64,000 nucleotides of DNA from CAVSNH01 sp963729275. GTDB lineage: Bacteria; Actinomycetota; Acidimicrobiia; Acidimicrobiales; RAAP-2. Location of the stretch: positions 186,001-250,000 of the forward strand of contig CAVSNH010000014.1 of assembly GCA_963729275.1 (NCBI GenBank), given 5' to 3'. The notes below the pieces were generated by a model. That model was given only the letters and a program-made list of their open reading frames with translations, searched no databases and was not told the DNA's origin. Both the position numbers and the translations under genes were made by a program. Shown here in pieces: positions 34,875-43,044 of this stretch. How positions within the stretch are numbered: the first letter of the stretch is position 1; every line of letters starts with the position of its first letter.

Positions 34875-35133
34875 GATCACTCGGTGAGCAGGAGCTCGGG
34901 ACGCTCCTCTCGCTGCTCGCAACGCCGATCCGAGGACCAGGCCGACGATCTACGACCGGAGGCGGGGAGAACTTCGCCGCCACGCCGCTTACGTCGTGGT
35001 GGCCTCCGTGGCTGCCGATAGACCACAATGTATGGGGTGTCCCACCCAGCCGGCGTACGGGGCACACCTTGAATCCGCTCGGCGTCATCGGCGACCAACA
35101 TTTCCTGAACGTGGGGGCGTCGCATTTGAGCGC
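34875..35133. other. Intergenic stretch
   Basis: About 260 bases (300 with copy B) between the small basic gene and a convergent acetyltransferase. Frames here appear to be shadows. No clear terminator. Confidence 0.3.
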
Positions 35134-35679
35134 TCACGTCGTCGAAGCCGCCACAACGCGCCACATGAGCACATGGATCCCTACGATTGGCTCCTTGTAG
35201 AAGTCGCCCACGGCTGAGAAGCCCGCCCGCTCGTAGAACTGGACGGCACGGATTCGGGCGCCGCACCACAGGAGTCCCCCACCTGCGGTGGAGACGTGAT
35301 CGATAACGGCGTCGAGCACACGCCGGCCGAGGCCCTGACCGCGAAAGCCAACCGCAGTCGCCATGGCCCTCAGTCGCCAGGCGTTCGCCCCCTCGTTGCC
35401 TGCGGCGAAACGAGCTTCCGGGGGCACTTCCAAACTGCCGTCTGGTCCGGCGTGGTCGCGATCGCGGCGAGCCTGCGGTTCCCAGGGTGGTGCTTCGCGC
35501 TGCACCGAGGCGGTGGCGAGTACGTTGCCGGACGTTGCGTCGCGTGCGACGTAGAAGGCCGTGTCCGGGTCCTCGTCGCCTTGAAGTGTCATCTCCTCGA
35601 GCCGCTGGTGCGGGCGCAGCACCCGCCGGCGGAGATCGAAGGTTTCTGGTGCTGATACTCGTTCCACTCGAACTGCCAC
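35134..35679 (-). CDS. GNAT family N-acetyltransferase
   Basis: 181 residues. Beta4 and the acetyl-CoA loop are RLRAMATAVGFRGQGLGRRVLD (loop GFRGQGLG), followed by FYERAGFSAVGDFYKEPIVG, the usual last strand. The N-terminal part carries the start LRRRVLRPHQRLEEM of the PhnO/ElaA-like branch. It is the third GNAT gene in the window. Divergent from a methyltransferase gene. Confidence 0.88.
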   Translation of the reverse strand: MAVRVERVSAPETFDLRRRVLRPHQRLEEMTLQGDEDPDTAFYVARDATSGNVLATASVQREAPPWEPQARRDRDHAGPDGSLEVPPEARFAAGNEGANAWRLRAMATAVGFRGQGLGRRVLDAVIDHVSTAGGGLLWCGARIRAVQFYERAGFSAVGDFYKEPIVGIHVLMWRVVAASTT

Positions 35680-35815
35680 GAAAGCACGCTACTGGCGACC
35701 CGATCCGATAGCTGCCTCGCTGCCGGCGTACTGGACACCCTCGGGTGTTGGCATCGGCGTCTGTCACATCCAATCGCCGCGATAGGCAAGCCGAGATGCG
35801 GCGTAGGGTGCCTGC

Positions 35816-36487
35816 ATGAGTACCTCCTATTGGCGTGGCGCCGCCGAGGACGAGGCCATGCAGGACGAACACGGCTTCATCTGGAAAGCGATGCTCGACA
35901 CCATTGATACCGGTCTGGCCGGGCGGCGGGTGCTCGACGCCGGCTGCAATCGTGGCGGCTTCCTACGCTTGCTCGCTGACGCCGAGGAAATCGCCGAGGG
36001 CTACGGATTCGACCCGGCCTCGGGCGCCATCACAGACGCCCGCCGGCTCGCCGGCGACAGGCCCCTCACCTTCCATGTTGCCGACAACGTGCCCGATGGA
36101 TGGGGTGACTTCGACGTGGCCTTCAGCCATGAGGTCCTCTACTTGCTGGAGGACCTTCCCGCCCACGCGTCTGGTCTCTTTGCGGCCTTGAATCCAGGGG
36201 GGTCGTACTTCGCCGTCATGGGCGTCCACACGGGGAGCCGCATGATGTCGGCGTGGCACGCGGAACGCGCATTCGAGCTGGGCCTTCCACCTCTCTACGA
36301 GCTTGATGAGGTCGCGAGCGTCTTTGAGGACGCAGGCTTCGCCGTGTCGGTGACCAACTTGAAGCTGGGGTTCGTCCCGGTGTCGGCGCATCGGCACGGG
36401 CATGACGAGCGGAGAAGCCTCCTCGCCTGGTTGGACTATTACAGCCGGGAGAAAGTCTTGCTGCGTTTCACCCGCCCATCTTCTTAG
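35816..36487 (+). CDS. SAM-dependent methyltransferase (class I)
   Basis: 223 residues. Motif I VLDAGCNRGGF at 39-49, the acidic ribose-binding stretch GYGFDPASGAI, then FDVAFSHEVLYLLED and LNPGGSYFAVMGVH. TAGGGT at 35802-35807 lies eight bases before the ATG and no ribosome site is seen, so the transcript may be leaderless. Substrate unknown; not adjacent to any biosynthetic gene. Confidence 0.88.
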   Translation: MSTSYWRGAAEDEAMQDEHGFIWKAMLDTIDTGLAGRRVLDAGCNRGGFLRLLADAEEIAEGYGFDPASGAITDARRLAGDRPLTFHVADNVPDGWGDFDVAFSHEVLYLLEDLPAHASGLFAALNPGGSYFAVMGVHTGSRMMSAWHAERAFELGLPPLYELDEVASVFEDAGFAVSVTNLKLGFVPVSAHRHGHDERRSLLAWLDYYSREKVLLRFTRPSS

Positions 36488-36589
36488 CCGTGTGGTTGAG
36501 CGGGCGCATGACCTGGTCCAACTTCCAAATGAAGGAACCACTATCGCTCGATCAGCCGGATGCGGTCCCCATCACGAGAGGTCCGGAGC

Positions 36590-36630
36590 ACCATGCAGGA
36601 GAGAACGACCGGATGTCCCTCCTGCATGGT
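36590..36630. terminator. Perfect inverted repeat between convergent genes
   Basis: ACCATGCAGGAG (36590-36601) pairs with CTCCTGCATGGT (36619-36630) over a 17-base loop, in the gap between the converging methyltransferase and beta-propeller genes. It can fold on either strand, so it probably terminates both. Confidence 0.65.
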
Positions 36631-36639
36631 CACAACCGG

Positions 36640-37812
36640 TCAGTACGTGTACGAGGGACCGAACAGGTCCAGGGTGTTGTTGCCATCGTTGACGAAGAGC
36701 ACGCCTCGGCCACAAGGAGCAATGGTGAGACCGAAAAGGTCCCCGGCACCTTCCGGAATAAGCTGAGGTGCGGCCACCTGTCGCCCGAAGGGCGTGACTT
36801 CGACAAGGTTACCGTCGTCGCCATTGGCCGCGAGGACGTTGCCGTTGGGAGCCAACACCAATCCGAGTGGACCGTCGAGATTTCCACCCGACGAGACAGT
36901 GATACCACCGCCGGTCGCCGGGGTCCAACGCCAGATGGCATTGGGGACAACTGCGATTCGACTATTCACGGTATCGGCGACATAGAGCTGTCCATCGTTA
37001 CCGAGAGCCAAACCCGTAGGGCCGACCACCAAGGCATTCGGATCGGTACGCTCGGCGAACCCGTTGGCGATTACCGTTGAGCCCACCAATGCGGGCAATC
37101 CGGATCCTGGCAGCTTGATGTCGAGTCGAACCACCGTTCCCTGGTTCACCGTCGCTGGGCTGTGAGTCACCGTTCCATTGAGGACATTGGTTACGAAGAG
37201 CTCGGCACCGCCGAATCCGCTGACCGCAGCGAGATCCCAAGGCCCGTTGATATTGCCGCCAGACCAGGTCTCGACAGGCGTGCCAACGCTGTTGAGCACG
37301 ATCAGACACCCGGACTGCATAGTGGCCGAATTGCCATTACTGGTCGGGAGGCTGCCCACCACTACCCATCCACCGGGGAGGGTGGTCAGAGCCGTGGTCA
37401 GGCCCACGCCGCCAGGGCACGCGCCGGGAAGCCGCCGGTTGAGTTGGCTAAAGGTGGTGACGGCTCCTGAGGGAGCGATCTCCACAATCGTGGTGCCAAG
37501 TCCCTGAAGGTTGGCGGAGTTGTTGAAGTTGCTGACCAGTGTGTCACCAGCCACGAGCCTCCCTACCGTGTGAGGTACAACGACGATGCCGTAGGGATTC
37601 TGGTCACCGTTCGCCGGGACGGTCGAGGCAATGGTGGTGACCTTCGAGAAGTGCGAGAGGTAGGAGGAATTCGGGTTCGGAGCGGCCACCGCGGCCACTG
37701 GCGCGGCATCGAGGCCGATGCTCAGGCAGCCCACCGCTGCAACAGCGACGAGCGCACGGCAGCTCGCAAAGGCGGAGAGGCCTGATCGGCCTCGGACTCC
37801 AAGATGTCGCAT
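36640..37812 (-). CDS. Secreted beta-propeller (NHL/SMP-30-like) protein
   Basis: 390 residues. Signal peptide 1-43 (ALVAVAAVGCLSIGLDAAPVAA). The mature part has repeated strand segments such as NPYGIVVVPHTVG, GPWDLAAVSGFGGAEL, GPTGLALGNDGQLYVADTVN, GPLGLVLAPNGNVLAANGDDG and LFGLTIAPCGRGVLFVNDGN, the pattern of NHL-type blades and soluble propellers. These act as binding scaffolds or lactonases; no catalytic residues were assigned. It stands alone and its stop is close to the convergent hairpin. Confidence 0.8.
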   Translation of the reverse strand: MRHLGVRGRSGLSAFASCRALVAVAAVGCLSIGLDAAPVAAVAAPNPNSSYLSHFSKVTTIASTVPANGDQNPYGIVVVPHTVGRLVAGDTLVSNFNNSANLQGLGTTIVEIAPSGAVTTFSQLNRRLPGACPGGVGLTTALTTLPGGWVVVGSLPTSNGNSATMQSGCLIVLNSVGTPVETWSGGNINGPWDLAAVSGFGGAELFVTNVLNGTVTHSPATVNQGTVVRLDIKLPGSGLPALVGSTVIANGFAERTDPNALVVGPTGLALGNDGQLYVADTVNSRIAVVPNAIWRWTPATGGGITVSSGGNLDGPLGLVLAPNGNVLAANGDDGNLVEVTPFGRQVAAPQLIPEGAGDLFGLTIAPCGRGVLFVNDGNNTLDLFGPSYTY

Positions 37813-38046
37813 GTTTCAGATCCTCCGCAGATAGTTGGTCGGGTCGAAAGCGCGTTTCAGCCCCTCTCGTGAGATACGAGCGAATGGTCCCCAGAGTTCA
37901 GACATATTGGAGAAAAGCGTGCATTTGGCCGCCGTTAACCACTTCACGAGTTCATTCACTCACTATTCGTGGTGAACGAAGCGGTTTGATCAGGGGCAGT
38001 CAGGGATAGCGAACAGACCGGCAGCCGTCGCTGACGACTCGGTGGC
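37813..38046. other. Upstream region of the propeller gene
   Basis: About 230 bases, AT-richer than its surroundings around 37905-37990. Probably the promoter region of the secreted propeller gene. No clear operator. Confidence 0.35.
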
Positions 38047-38292
38047 TTGCGCCATTCGATCAATCAATGGATGGCGCCCTTCCTGCCCGACCTCGAGGAC
38101 GGTGGGCAGGCTTTTCGGTTCCCAATCCCGGACCGGGATACCAAGTCCCTCCCCGGCTCCGACGCCGTGCTCGCCTCCCTCGGAGATTCGGCCAAACAGT
38201 CGTTTGGGGGTTTCCGACGCGGGACGCCCATGGGAGGGCCGGGATTGGTCGAACTCCGGCTGGCGCTTCTATCCAGGGGCCCTCGGCACTAG
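38047..38292 (+). CDS. Doubtful small frame, 81 aa
   Basis: Starts only with TTG 38047 and has no ribosome site, but about three quarters of its codons end in G or C and it reads APFLPDLEDGGQAFRFPIPD ... LALLSRGPRH. It could be a small protein or the scrap of a gene. No family recognised. The opposite-strand frame here looks worse. Confidence 0.25.
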   Translation: MRHSINQWMAPFLPDLEDGGQAFRFPIPDRDTKSLPGSDAVLASLGDSAKQSFGGFRRGTPMGGPGLVELRLALLSRGPRH

Positions 38293-38327
38293 GCGCGGAC
38301 TGATCGTGGCGGAAGGCCGACAATTAG

Positions 38328-38360
38328 GATCGCTCATCCCAAAGCCGGCGACGAAGCCTC
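38328..38360 (-). repeat. Dispersed 3'-flank element, weaker copy F
   Basis: Downstream of the hydrolase stop on the same strand, GAGGCTTCGTCGCCGGCTTT then GGGATGAGCGATCC matches the element except for several bases near the end. Weaker than copies A-D. Confidence 0.4.
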
Positions 38361-38363
38361 CTG

Positions 38364-38936
38364 TCACAAGCCGCTCAACCACTCCGCCACCGTCACTGCG
38401 ACCTCAGAATCGCGTCGCCGTAGGGAGTGATCACCCTTGAGGAAGGCCAAGGCAACCGGCCCTGGGATCGCAGCCGTTTCACGTTCAAACTCCGGCGGTG
38501 ATCCGAAGACGTCTCTTCGCCCGGACACGAAGAGGCACGGAAGGTTCAGATGCGGAAAATGGGTTGTCCGAAGTTGGTCAGGACGTCCCGGGGGATGAAG
38601 CGGATAGCTGACGAGGACCAATGCCGAGACCTTCAGGCCCTGAGCTGCCGCCAGAGAACACATCCGCCCTCCCAGCGACCATCCACCGATCGCCAGTCGC
38701 CCGATATCGACTTCAAGGCGCTCGGCGAGCGCTGTCGTGGCGTCGCAGACGGTCTGAATGCACACTTCTGGTGGGTCAGTCCGACGACTGGAGCCATCTT
38801 GACCGGGAAATCCAACCCGTTCCACGGCCATGCCAACCTGGGTGGCAATCCGGTCCATTTCGACCAACTTGGCTTGATCCCGGTGCCCACCAACTCCCGG
38901 CGTCACGACGAGACCTACAGGTGACCTTCTCGTCAT
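38364..38936 (-). CDS. Alpha/beta-hydrolase (dienelactone-hydrolase/KANL3-Tex30-like)
   Basis: 190 residues from ATG 38936, with GAGG eight bases upstream; GTG 38954 is an alternative. Nucleophile elbow GGWSLGGRM, acid in SGRRDVFG and the terminal His in LKGDHSLRRRD complete a hydrolase triad. The N-terminal LVVTPGVGGHRDQAKLV and compact size match the KANL3/Tex30-like group of small cytoplasmic hydrolases. Substrate unknown. Element copy F overlaps its 3' flank. Confidence 0.82.
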   Translation of the reverse strand: MTRRSPVGLVVTPGVGGHRDQAKLVEMDRIATQVGMAVERVGFPGQDGSSRRTDPPEVCIQTVCDATTALAERLEVDIGRLAIGGWSLGGRMCSLAAAQGLKVSALVLVSYPLHPPGRPDQLRTTHFPHLNLPCLFVSGRRDVFGSPPEFERETAAIPGPVALAFLKGDHSLRRRDSEVAVTVAEWLSGL

Positions 38937-39016
38937 CCTTAGGACCTCGCCCACCAGGAGATGATCGTTGCGTTGAGGGGGTGTCCGTCCTCGTCGGGTG
39001 ACATGGCGTACACATC

Positions 39017-39231
39017 CTAAGAGAAATGCCGATTCTTGTCCCGGTGGTTCTCGTGGTACATCCCCATCCGGAACACCTGGCCGACGGCGCCTATGCGATC
39101 GCCGTCCAGGGACCCGTGCACCCAGCCGGTGCCCTCGATGTCGGCGTGGGCGGACGGGTCGGCCACCACCGCAAACACCGCCTCCGGCGCAGCTCGATCC
39201 TCGTGGACGCGCTGACGCGCTCGGTTTCCAT
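39017..39231 (-). pseudogene. Frameshifted and truncated SRPBCC-family gene
   Basis: ATG 39231 starts METERVSASTRIE, then one frame over the sequence continues as APEAVFAVVADPSAHADIEG and VGQVFRMGMYHENH, which are clearly SRPBCC/polyketide-cyclase-like. One missing G near 39190 explains the break. The C-terminal half of the fold is lost: a stop follows MYHENH. Likely a dead copy. Confidence 0.6.
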
Positions 39232-39629
39232 ACCCGTCAGACGGCTCGCCGGGCTCGAACTCACGGCCGCACGCCACAACTGCCGGTCAGCGATCGAACC
39301 ATTGGCGCCATCCGGGTAACCGCACGTGGCCACCTACGCCACCACACGGACCCAATCGTACCGGCGTACCGACTGTCGCGGACCGTGACGCCATTCCGCG
39401 TGTTCGAGCAGGCGGCGACGGAGGCAGATAGTACGGAACCTGGCACTCCCGCATCGCCACCTTTGCATTTGCGCACATCGTTGCCTGCCGTGTCAGATCA
39501 AGCAGGAACCGACTGCCGAGGCCGGGATGACGTCTACCTCGCTCATACGCGATGACTCTGCCGACCGGAAGACGTCTGAAGAACGACACGACCTGAGCAG
39601 TGTCGCCGGACTACCAGAAGGGAGACGCA
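39232..39629. other. Intergenic stretch
   Basis: About 400 bases between the SRPBCC pseudogene and the PNPOx gene. It carries no frame I trust. Confidence 0.3.
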
Positions 39630-40154
39630 ATGGACATCATCAACTTGGGTGCGACGGGCGGGCTGCCCCCGGTGAACTGGGCGGACGTCGTCGAGAAGCT
39701 CGATACCGGATCGCCTCCGGCTCCAGACGCCCACAACGCTCGCACGACGTGGCTCTCGACGGTGAACGAGGACGGGAGCCCGCACGTGACCGCGGTCGGT
39801 GCGCTCTGGCTGACCGGAAGCTTCTGGTTCCAGACCGGATCGGGTACCCGGAAGGGCCGCAACATCGCCCGCGACCCGCGCTGCTCGATTGCAGTTTCGA
39901 TCCGCGATGCAGACGTCGTCGCTGAAGGTGAGGCAGCGCGGGAGACCGACCCGGCCACACTGACGCGCCTTGCCAAGGCCTGGGCGGACCAGGGGTGGCC
40001 CGCCGAACTGGATGGAACCGGGACCGGGATCACTGCCCCGTTCAACGCGCCGTCGCAGGGACCACCGCCGTGGAACGTCTACCGCATCAAACCATATTCG
40101 GTGACCGTGGTACTGGGCACCGAGCCGGGCGGGCTGACTCGCTTCAGGTTCTAA
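39630..40154 (+). CDS. Pyridoxamine-5'-phosphate-oxidase-like flavin/F420-binding protein
   Basis: 174 residues from ATG 39630; GGGAG is six bases upstream. The split-barrel fold is shown by TTWLSTVNEDGSPHVTAVGAL and RKGRNIARDPRCSIAVSI, with the C-terminal VYRIKPYSVTVVLGT. Such proteins bind FMN or F420 and act as reductases or general flavoenzymes. In actinobacteria F420 is common in this branch. A perfect hairpin follows the stop by ten bases. Confidence 0.88.
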   Translation: MDIINLGATGGLPPVNWADVVEKLDTGSPPAPDAHNARTTWLSTVNEDGSPHVTAVGALWLTGSFWFQTGSGTRKGRNIARDPRCSIAVSIRDADVVAEGEAARETDPATLTRLAKAWADQGWPAELDGTGTGITAPFNAPSQGPPPWNVYRIKPYSVTVVLGTEPGGLTRFRF

Positions 40155-40164
40155 CCTCAACCCA

Positions 40165-40188
40165 GCGAGGCGGCTTGCCCGGCCTCGC
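40165..40188 (+). terminator. Hairpin after the PNPOx-like gene
   Basis: GCGAGGC (40165-40171) pairs with GCCTCGC (40182-40188) with inner GG/CC pairing possible. Ten bases after the stop. Confidence 0.55.
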
Positions 40189-40261
40189 CGACCGATGAGT
40201 TCCTCGAGTCGGCACTCCGCTCGTCCAGCCACTCTTTCGGCCCCAGACCAGAGCCCACAGA

Positions 40262-40300
40262 TTATGGCCCGGAGCCGGCGCTCGGGGATAGCCCTGGGGA
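40262..40300 (-). repeat. Dispersed 3'-flank element, weaker copy G
   Basis: Downstream of the Coq4-like gene's last stop, on the same strand: GGGCTATCCCC, GCGCCGGCT, then GGGCCATAATC. It resembles copies A-D in hairpin and central core but not in the last part. Confidence 0.35.
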
Positions 40301-40308
40301 CTGTCCGA

Positions 40309-41032
40309 TCAGATGTCCAACGCTCCGTTCGGGGCCCCGGTTTGGTTCCCCTGATGGGTGGTCAGTCGCGGTGCCGGTCGAACCCTTCTAAGGGCGCGGC
40401 TGAGCAACCAAGCGGGAATAAGTAGGTACCACGCAATGGACATGGCAATGGCAGCCGGAAGGGCGAGCAGAACGAAGGCGGCCAGGTGAATGACGGACGG
40501 GACTCGGCGCAGACCAACATGCAACGGCTGGCTTGTCAGCCGGCGGGCTTTCGCCACTGAAAGAGCTAAGAGCTCCTCGTGATCGAACAGTAAAGGTTCT
40601 GCTGTGTCCTTCCGGCCCAAAACGCGCGGACCGTACGCCTCGGCGCCACCATCAAGCCCCCGAGCAACCCTGCCAGGTCGAGCACCCAGGCGACTCCGTA
40701 GTCCCGGCACCCGCCGCTGGCCGTTCCAATGCACTGATCTCAAGCTCGCCGATCCTGTCGGTCTTGTAACCGCTTACCAGGTGGTGCAGGTCGTGTATCC
40801 GGACCGCCCGACTTCGTGACCGCGTGTTGGGGATCGGATATGGCAGATAGAGGATCCTCACGACAGCAAATAGGTCGGAGTCCCCGGCATCGGGCGGCAA
40901 TCCGCTCGCCGCGAGATGCTCGGCCAAGGCCTCTCGCACTGACGAGCCCACCAGCCCGCTCACAAAGGTAGCGTACGCGCCCTCGGCTCGGCTCTCCAGA
41001 ACGGATTCACCATCCGCCAGTAGATGACCCAT
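40309..41032 (-). pseudogene. Coq4-family gene broken by two frameshifts
   Basis: Read on the minus strand in three frames, the pieces join into one Coq4-like protein: first FAVVRILYLPYPIPN and AVRIHDLHHLVSGYKTDRIG, then, one frame over, DYGVAWVLDLAGLLGG and VAPRRTVRAFWAGRTQQNLY, then in the third frame EELLALSVAKARRL and a C-terminal hydrophobic helix. Two single-base shifts, near 40695 and 40595, separate them. Coq4 proteins organise or modify quinone intermediates by decarboxylation. The HDLHHxxxGY motif (zinc-ligand class) is intact. Either a genuine pseudogene or two sequencing errors. Confidence 0.65.
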
Positions 41033-41208
41033 GTTCTGTGGTGAGGGAGTTGCGCTCCGAGAGGCACCCGTTCGAAGCTCATGCTCCAAATTTAGAGCTG
41101 AGGCGGTGTCCGACGCCCTGCCACCGAAGCGCCTTTCGCCACGGTTGGATAATGTCGCTGACCCATTGTTGTGGGGCATTTAGCCCTATCGTGAAGGTGC
41201 AAGTCCAG

Positions 41209-42171
41209 TCAGCCCTTGGATGCGATACCCACCACCGATGTGGCAACTATCTGACCTGTTGCCGATCCAAAGTACGGGGCATCACCGAAAGCGAAGACGC
41301 CACCATCTGAGGCCACGGTCCAGTATCCGGTTCCGTCAGGATTCGCGGCGACTCCGACCATCGGTGCGTTGAGGGTCCGGCCGCCCATCGAGCCGGCGTA
41401 ACCAGCATCGCCGAAGGCGAAGACCCCGCCGTCGGAGGCAACCAGCCAATAACCCTTGCCATCCGGGGTTGCTGCCATCCCGACAATCGGTTTGTTCAAG
41501 GGCTTGCCACCCATTGAGCCGTAGAAGCCGGCATCGCCGAAGGCAAAGACTCCGCCGTCGGCAGCCACCTCCCAGTATCCGTTGCCGTCTGGAGTTGCTG
41601 CGATCCCGACAATGGGTGCGGTGAGCCGAGCACCACCCATCGAACCAAAGAAGCTAGCGCCACATATTGCAAATACCCCCCCATTGGCCGTTGCGAGCCA
41701 CGCACCGGATGGGGCCGTGGCGATTCCGACCAGCGGAGTTGGTTGATAAGACCCCGCCGACCCAGGCCCGTTGCACTCGCCGTCGACATACCCTTGCGGT
41801 ATTCCTGAGTCGGCGTACTGCGACACGCCATTTTGGACGAAGTAGGAAGACTGCCCAACCCAATACCCTTGGCCACCGGCATTTGCTGAGATACCGACAC
41901 ACTTTGTTACCTCGGGAATCGGAGTCCCAGGTCCATTCCCGCAGTCTGACTTTCCGATGTCGTCTAGCGGATCTCCGGCCCTGTTAATCGGAATGTCAGC
42001 CAGGTAGGGGGCGTCGTAGGCATAGGTCGCTCCGCTCGCCGTCACGAGCCAGTAACCGGGAGAGGACGTCGTCGGTGGGTTTCGCGGATTCGTCACTGCT
42101 CCGGCTGGTTCAACGCCGAAGACGGCCATGGCAAAAGGGATGGTCACAAGGATCGAGAACCAACGTTTCAT
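41209..42171 (-). CDS. Secreted GYW/DGGVFAFGDA-repeat beta-propeller protein
   Basis: 320 residues from ATG 42171 with AGGAGG six bases upstream. Signal peptide about 1-25 (ILVTIPFAMAVFGVEPAGA). At least four full and two partial copies of a blade of about 42 residues with PDGxGYWxVAxDGGVFAFGDA and FYGSMGG. This repeat is widespread in Acidimicrobiia cell-surface proteins. Cysteines are found only in the N-terminal third. It probably binds carbohydrate or peptide; no enzyme residues were seen. It lies downstream of the SET-domain gene on the same strand. Confidence 0.87.
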   Translation of the reverse strand: MKRWFSILVTIPFAMAVFGVEPAGAVTNPRNPPTTSSPGYWLVTASGATYAYDAPYLADIPINRAGDPLDDIGKSDCGNGPGTPIPEVTKCVGISANAGGQGYWVGQSSYFVQNGVSQYADSGIPQGYVDGECNGPGSAGSYQPTPLVGIATAPSGAWLATANGGVFAICGASFFGSMGGARLTAPIVGIAATPDGNGYWEVAADGGVFAFGDAGFYGSMGGKPLNKPIVGMAATPDGKGYWLVASDGGVFAFGDAGYAGSMGGRTLNAPMVGVAANPDGTGYWTVASDGGVFAFGDAPYFGSATGQIVATSVVGIASKG

Positions 42172-42266
42172 GGCTGACCTCCTGGCTTGGAGCGGCTTGC
42201 TCCGTGGCTCGCCGCCACATCCAATTGGTAGCACGATGGAGTTGTCGCCGTTGTGCCGGAGTGGGT

Positions 42267-42291
42267 ACCGAAGCGGCGACTGGGGCACCTT
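42267..42291 (-). repeat. Dispersed 3'-flank element, doubtful copy E
   Basis: Just after the SET-gene stop, on the same strand, AAGGTGCCCC then AGTCGCCGCT matches only the first half of the element. Listed for completeness. Confidence 0.25.
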
Positions 42292-42292
42292 T

Positions 42293-42820
42293 TCACCCAC
42301 CTACTATCCGAGCCTCCAGAGCAGGAACCCAGTGATGCCGGTATCGCGTTTGAAGGGCAGCGAGCCGCCAGTCCTCACTTGAAATCACGCCTCGACAGAC
42401 GGGCGATCCACAGTGACATTGCATCGAGAACCCAGCGGCTCCCGATTGCGTGCCATAGTCGATTGTTAGCTCTTCACCCACCTCAACCGCTCGCCGCGTG
42501 GCGATCTCAAAGGGACCCACGTGCCACATATTGGGATCGCAGCTGTGGTTGCCGAAGTGAATCAAGGTTCCTGGCGGCAACACAAGGTGGTTGTCCTCGT
42601 AGACCGTAAGAGTGTCCACATAGGTGTGCAGGCGATCGGCGTTTGCGTACTCGATCAGTTTTGCCAGTTCGGCCGTCCAGACAAGGCGGCCGCTCAGGCG
42701 AAGGACGACTACGTCCGCAGGAAGATCCTCCGAAGCAAAGAGCCCTTTGCCCTCGATGTTGGAATCCCTCACAGCGACGTGGGAGTGGACCCAGAGAGTC
42801 TCGGGCGGAGTTTCAGCCAC
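42293..42820 (-). CDS. SET-domain protein (putative protein lysine methyltransferase)
   Basis: 175 residues carrying all the SET hallmarks: GKGLFA at 24-29, NHSCDPN at 91-97 (knot), GEELTIDYG at 115-123 with the catalytic Tyr122, and the post-SET-like CHCGSPVCRG at 135-144. It uses SAM to methylate lysine in protein. SET proteins are rare and scattered in bacteria, and most have no known target. The neighbouring secreted propeller genes are the only context. The start MAETPPETL has no obvious ribosome site. Confidence 0.9.
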   Translation of the reverse strand: MAETPPETLWVHSHVAVRDSNIEGKGLFASEDLPADVVVLRLSGRLVWTAELAKLIEYANADRLHTYVDTLTVYEDNHLVLPPGTLIHFGNHSCDPNMWHVGPFEIATRRAVEVGEELTIDYGTQSGAAGFSMQCHCGSPVCRGVISSEDWRLAALQTRYRHHWVPALEARIVGG

Positions 42821-43044
42821 CTGGACATAATGCCCAACGGTGCCGATCGGTGGCAGTCAAATAACCGCCTCGCTCCATTGTTACGGGACACGCCGAGCCA
42901 TCGCCCGTGGCGCCCCAGTCACTCAGTGAAATCAATGGGCGATCGCCCTGGGAATCCTGTTGGTTGTTCCGACCATTCGGTGCTAGGCCTTGTGGCAGGC
43001 GGGCGCACAGTCAGGCACCCCAAGAGCGGAAGGGTCCTGTTCCG

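Noticed and set aside
41209..42171. Phage tail or S-layer annotation for the GYW-repeat protein
   Set aside because: The repeat is a known beta-propeller-like type; no phage genes or SLH domains are nearby.
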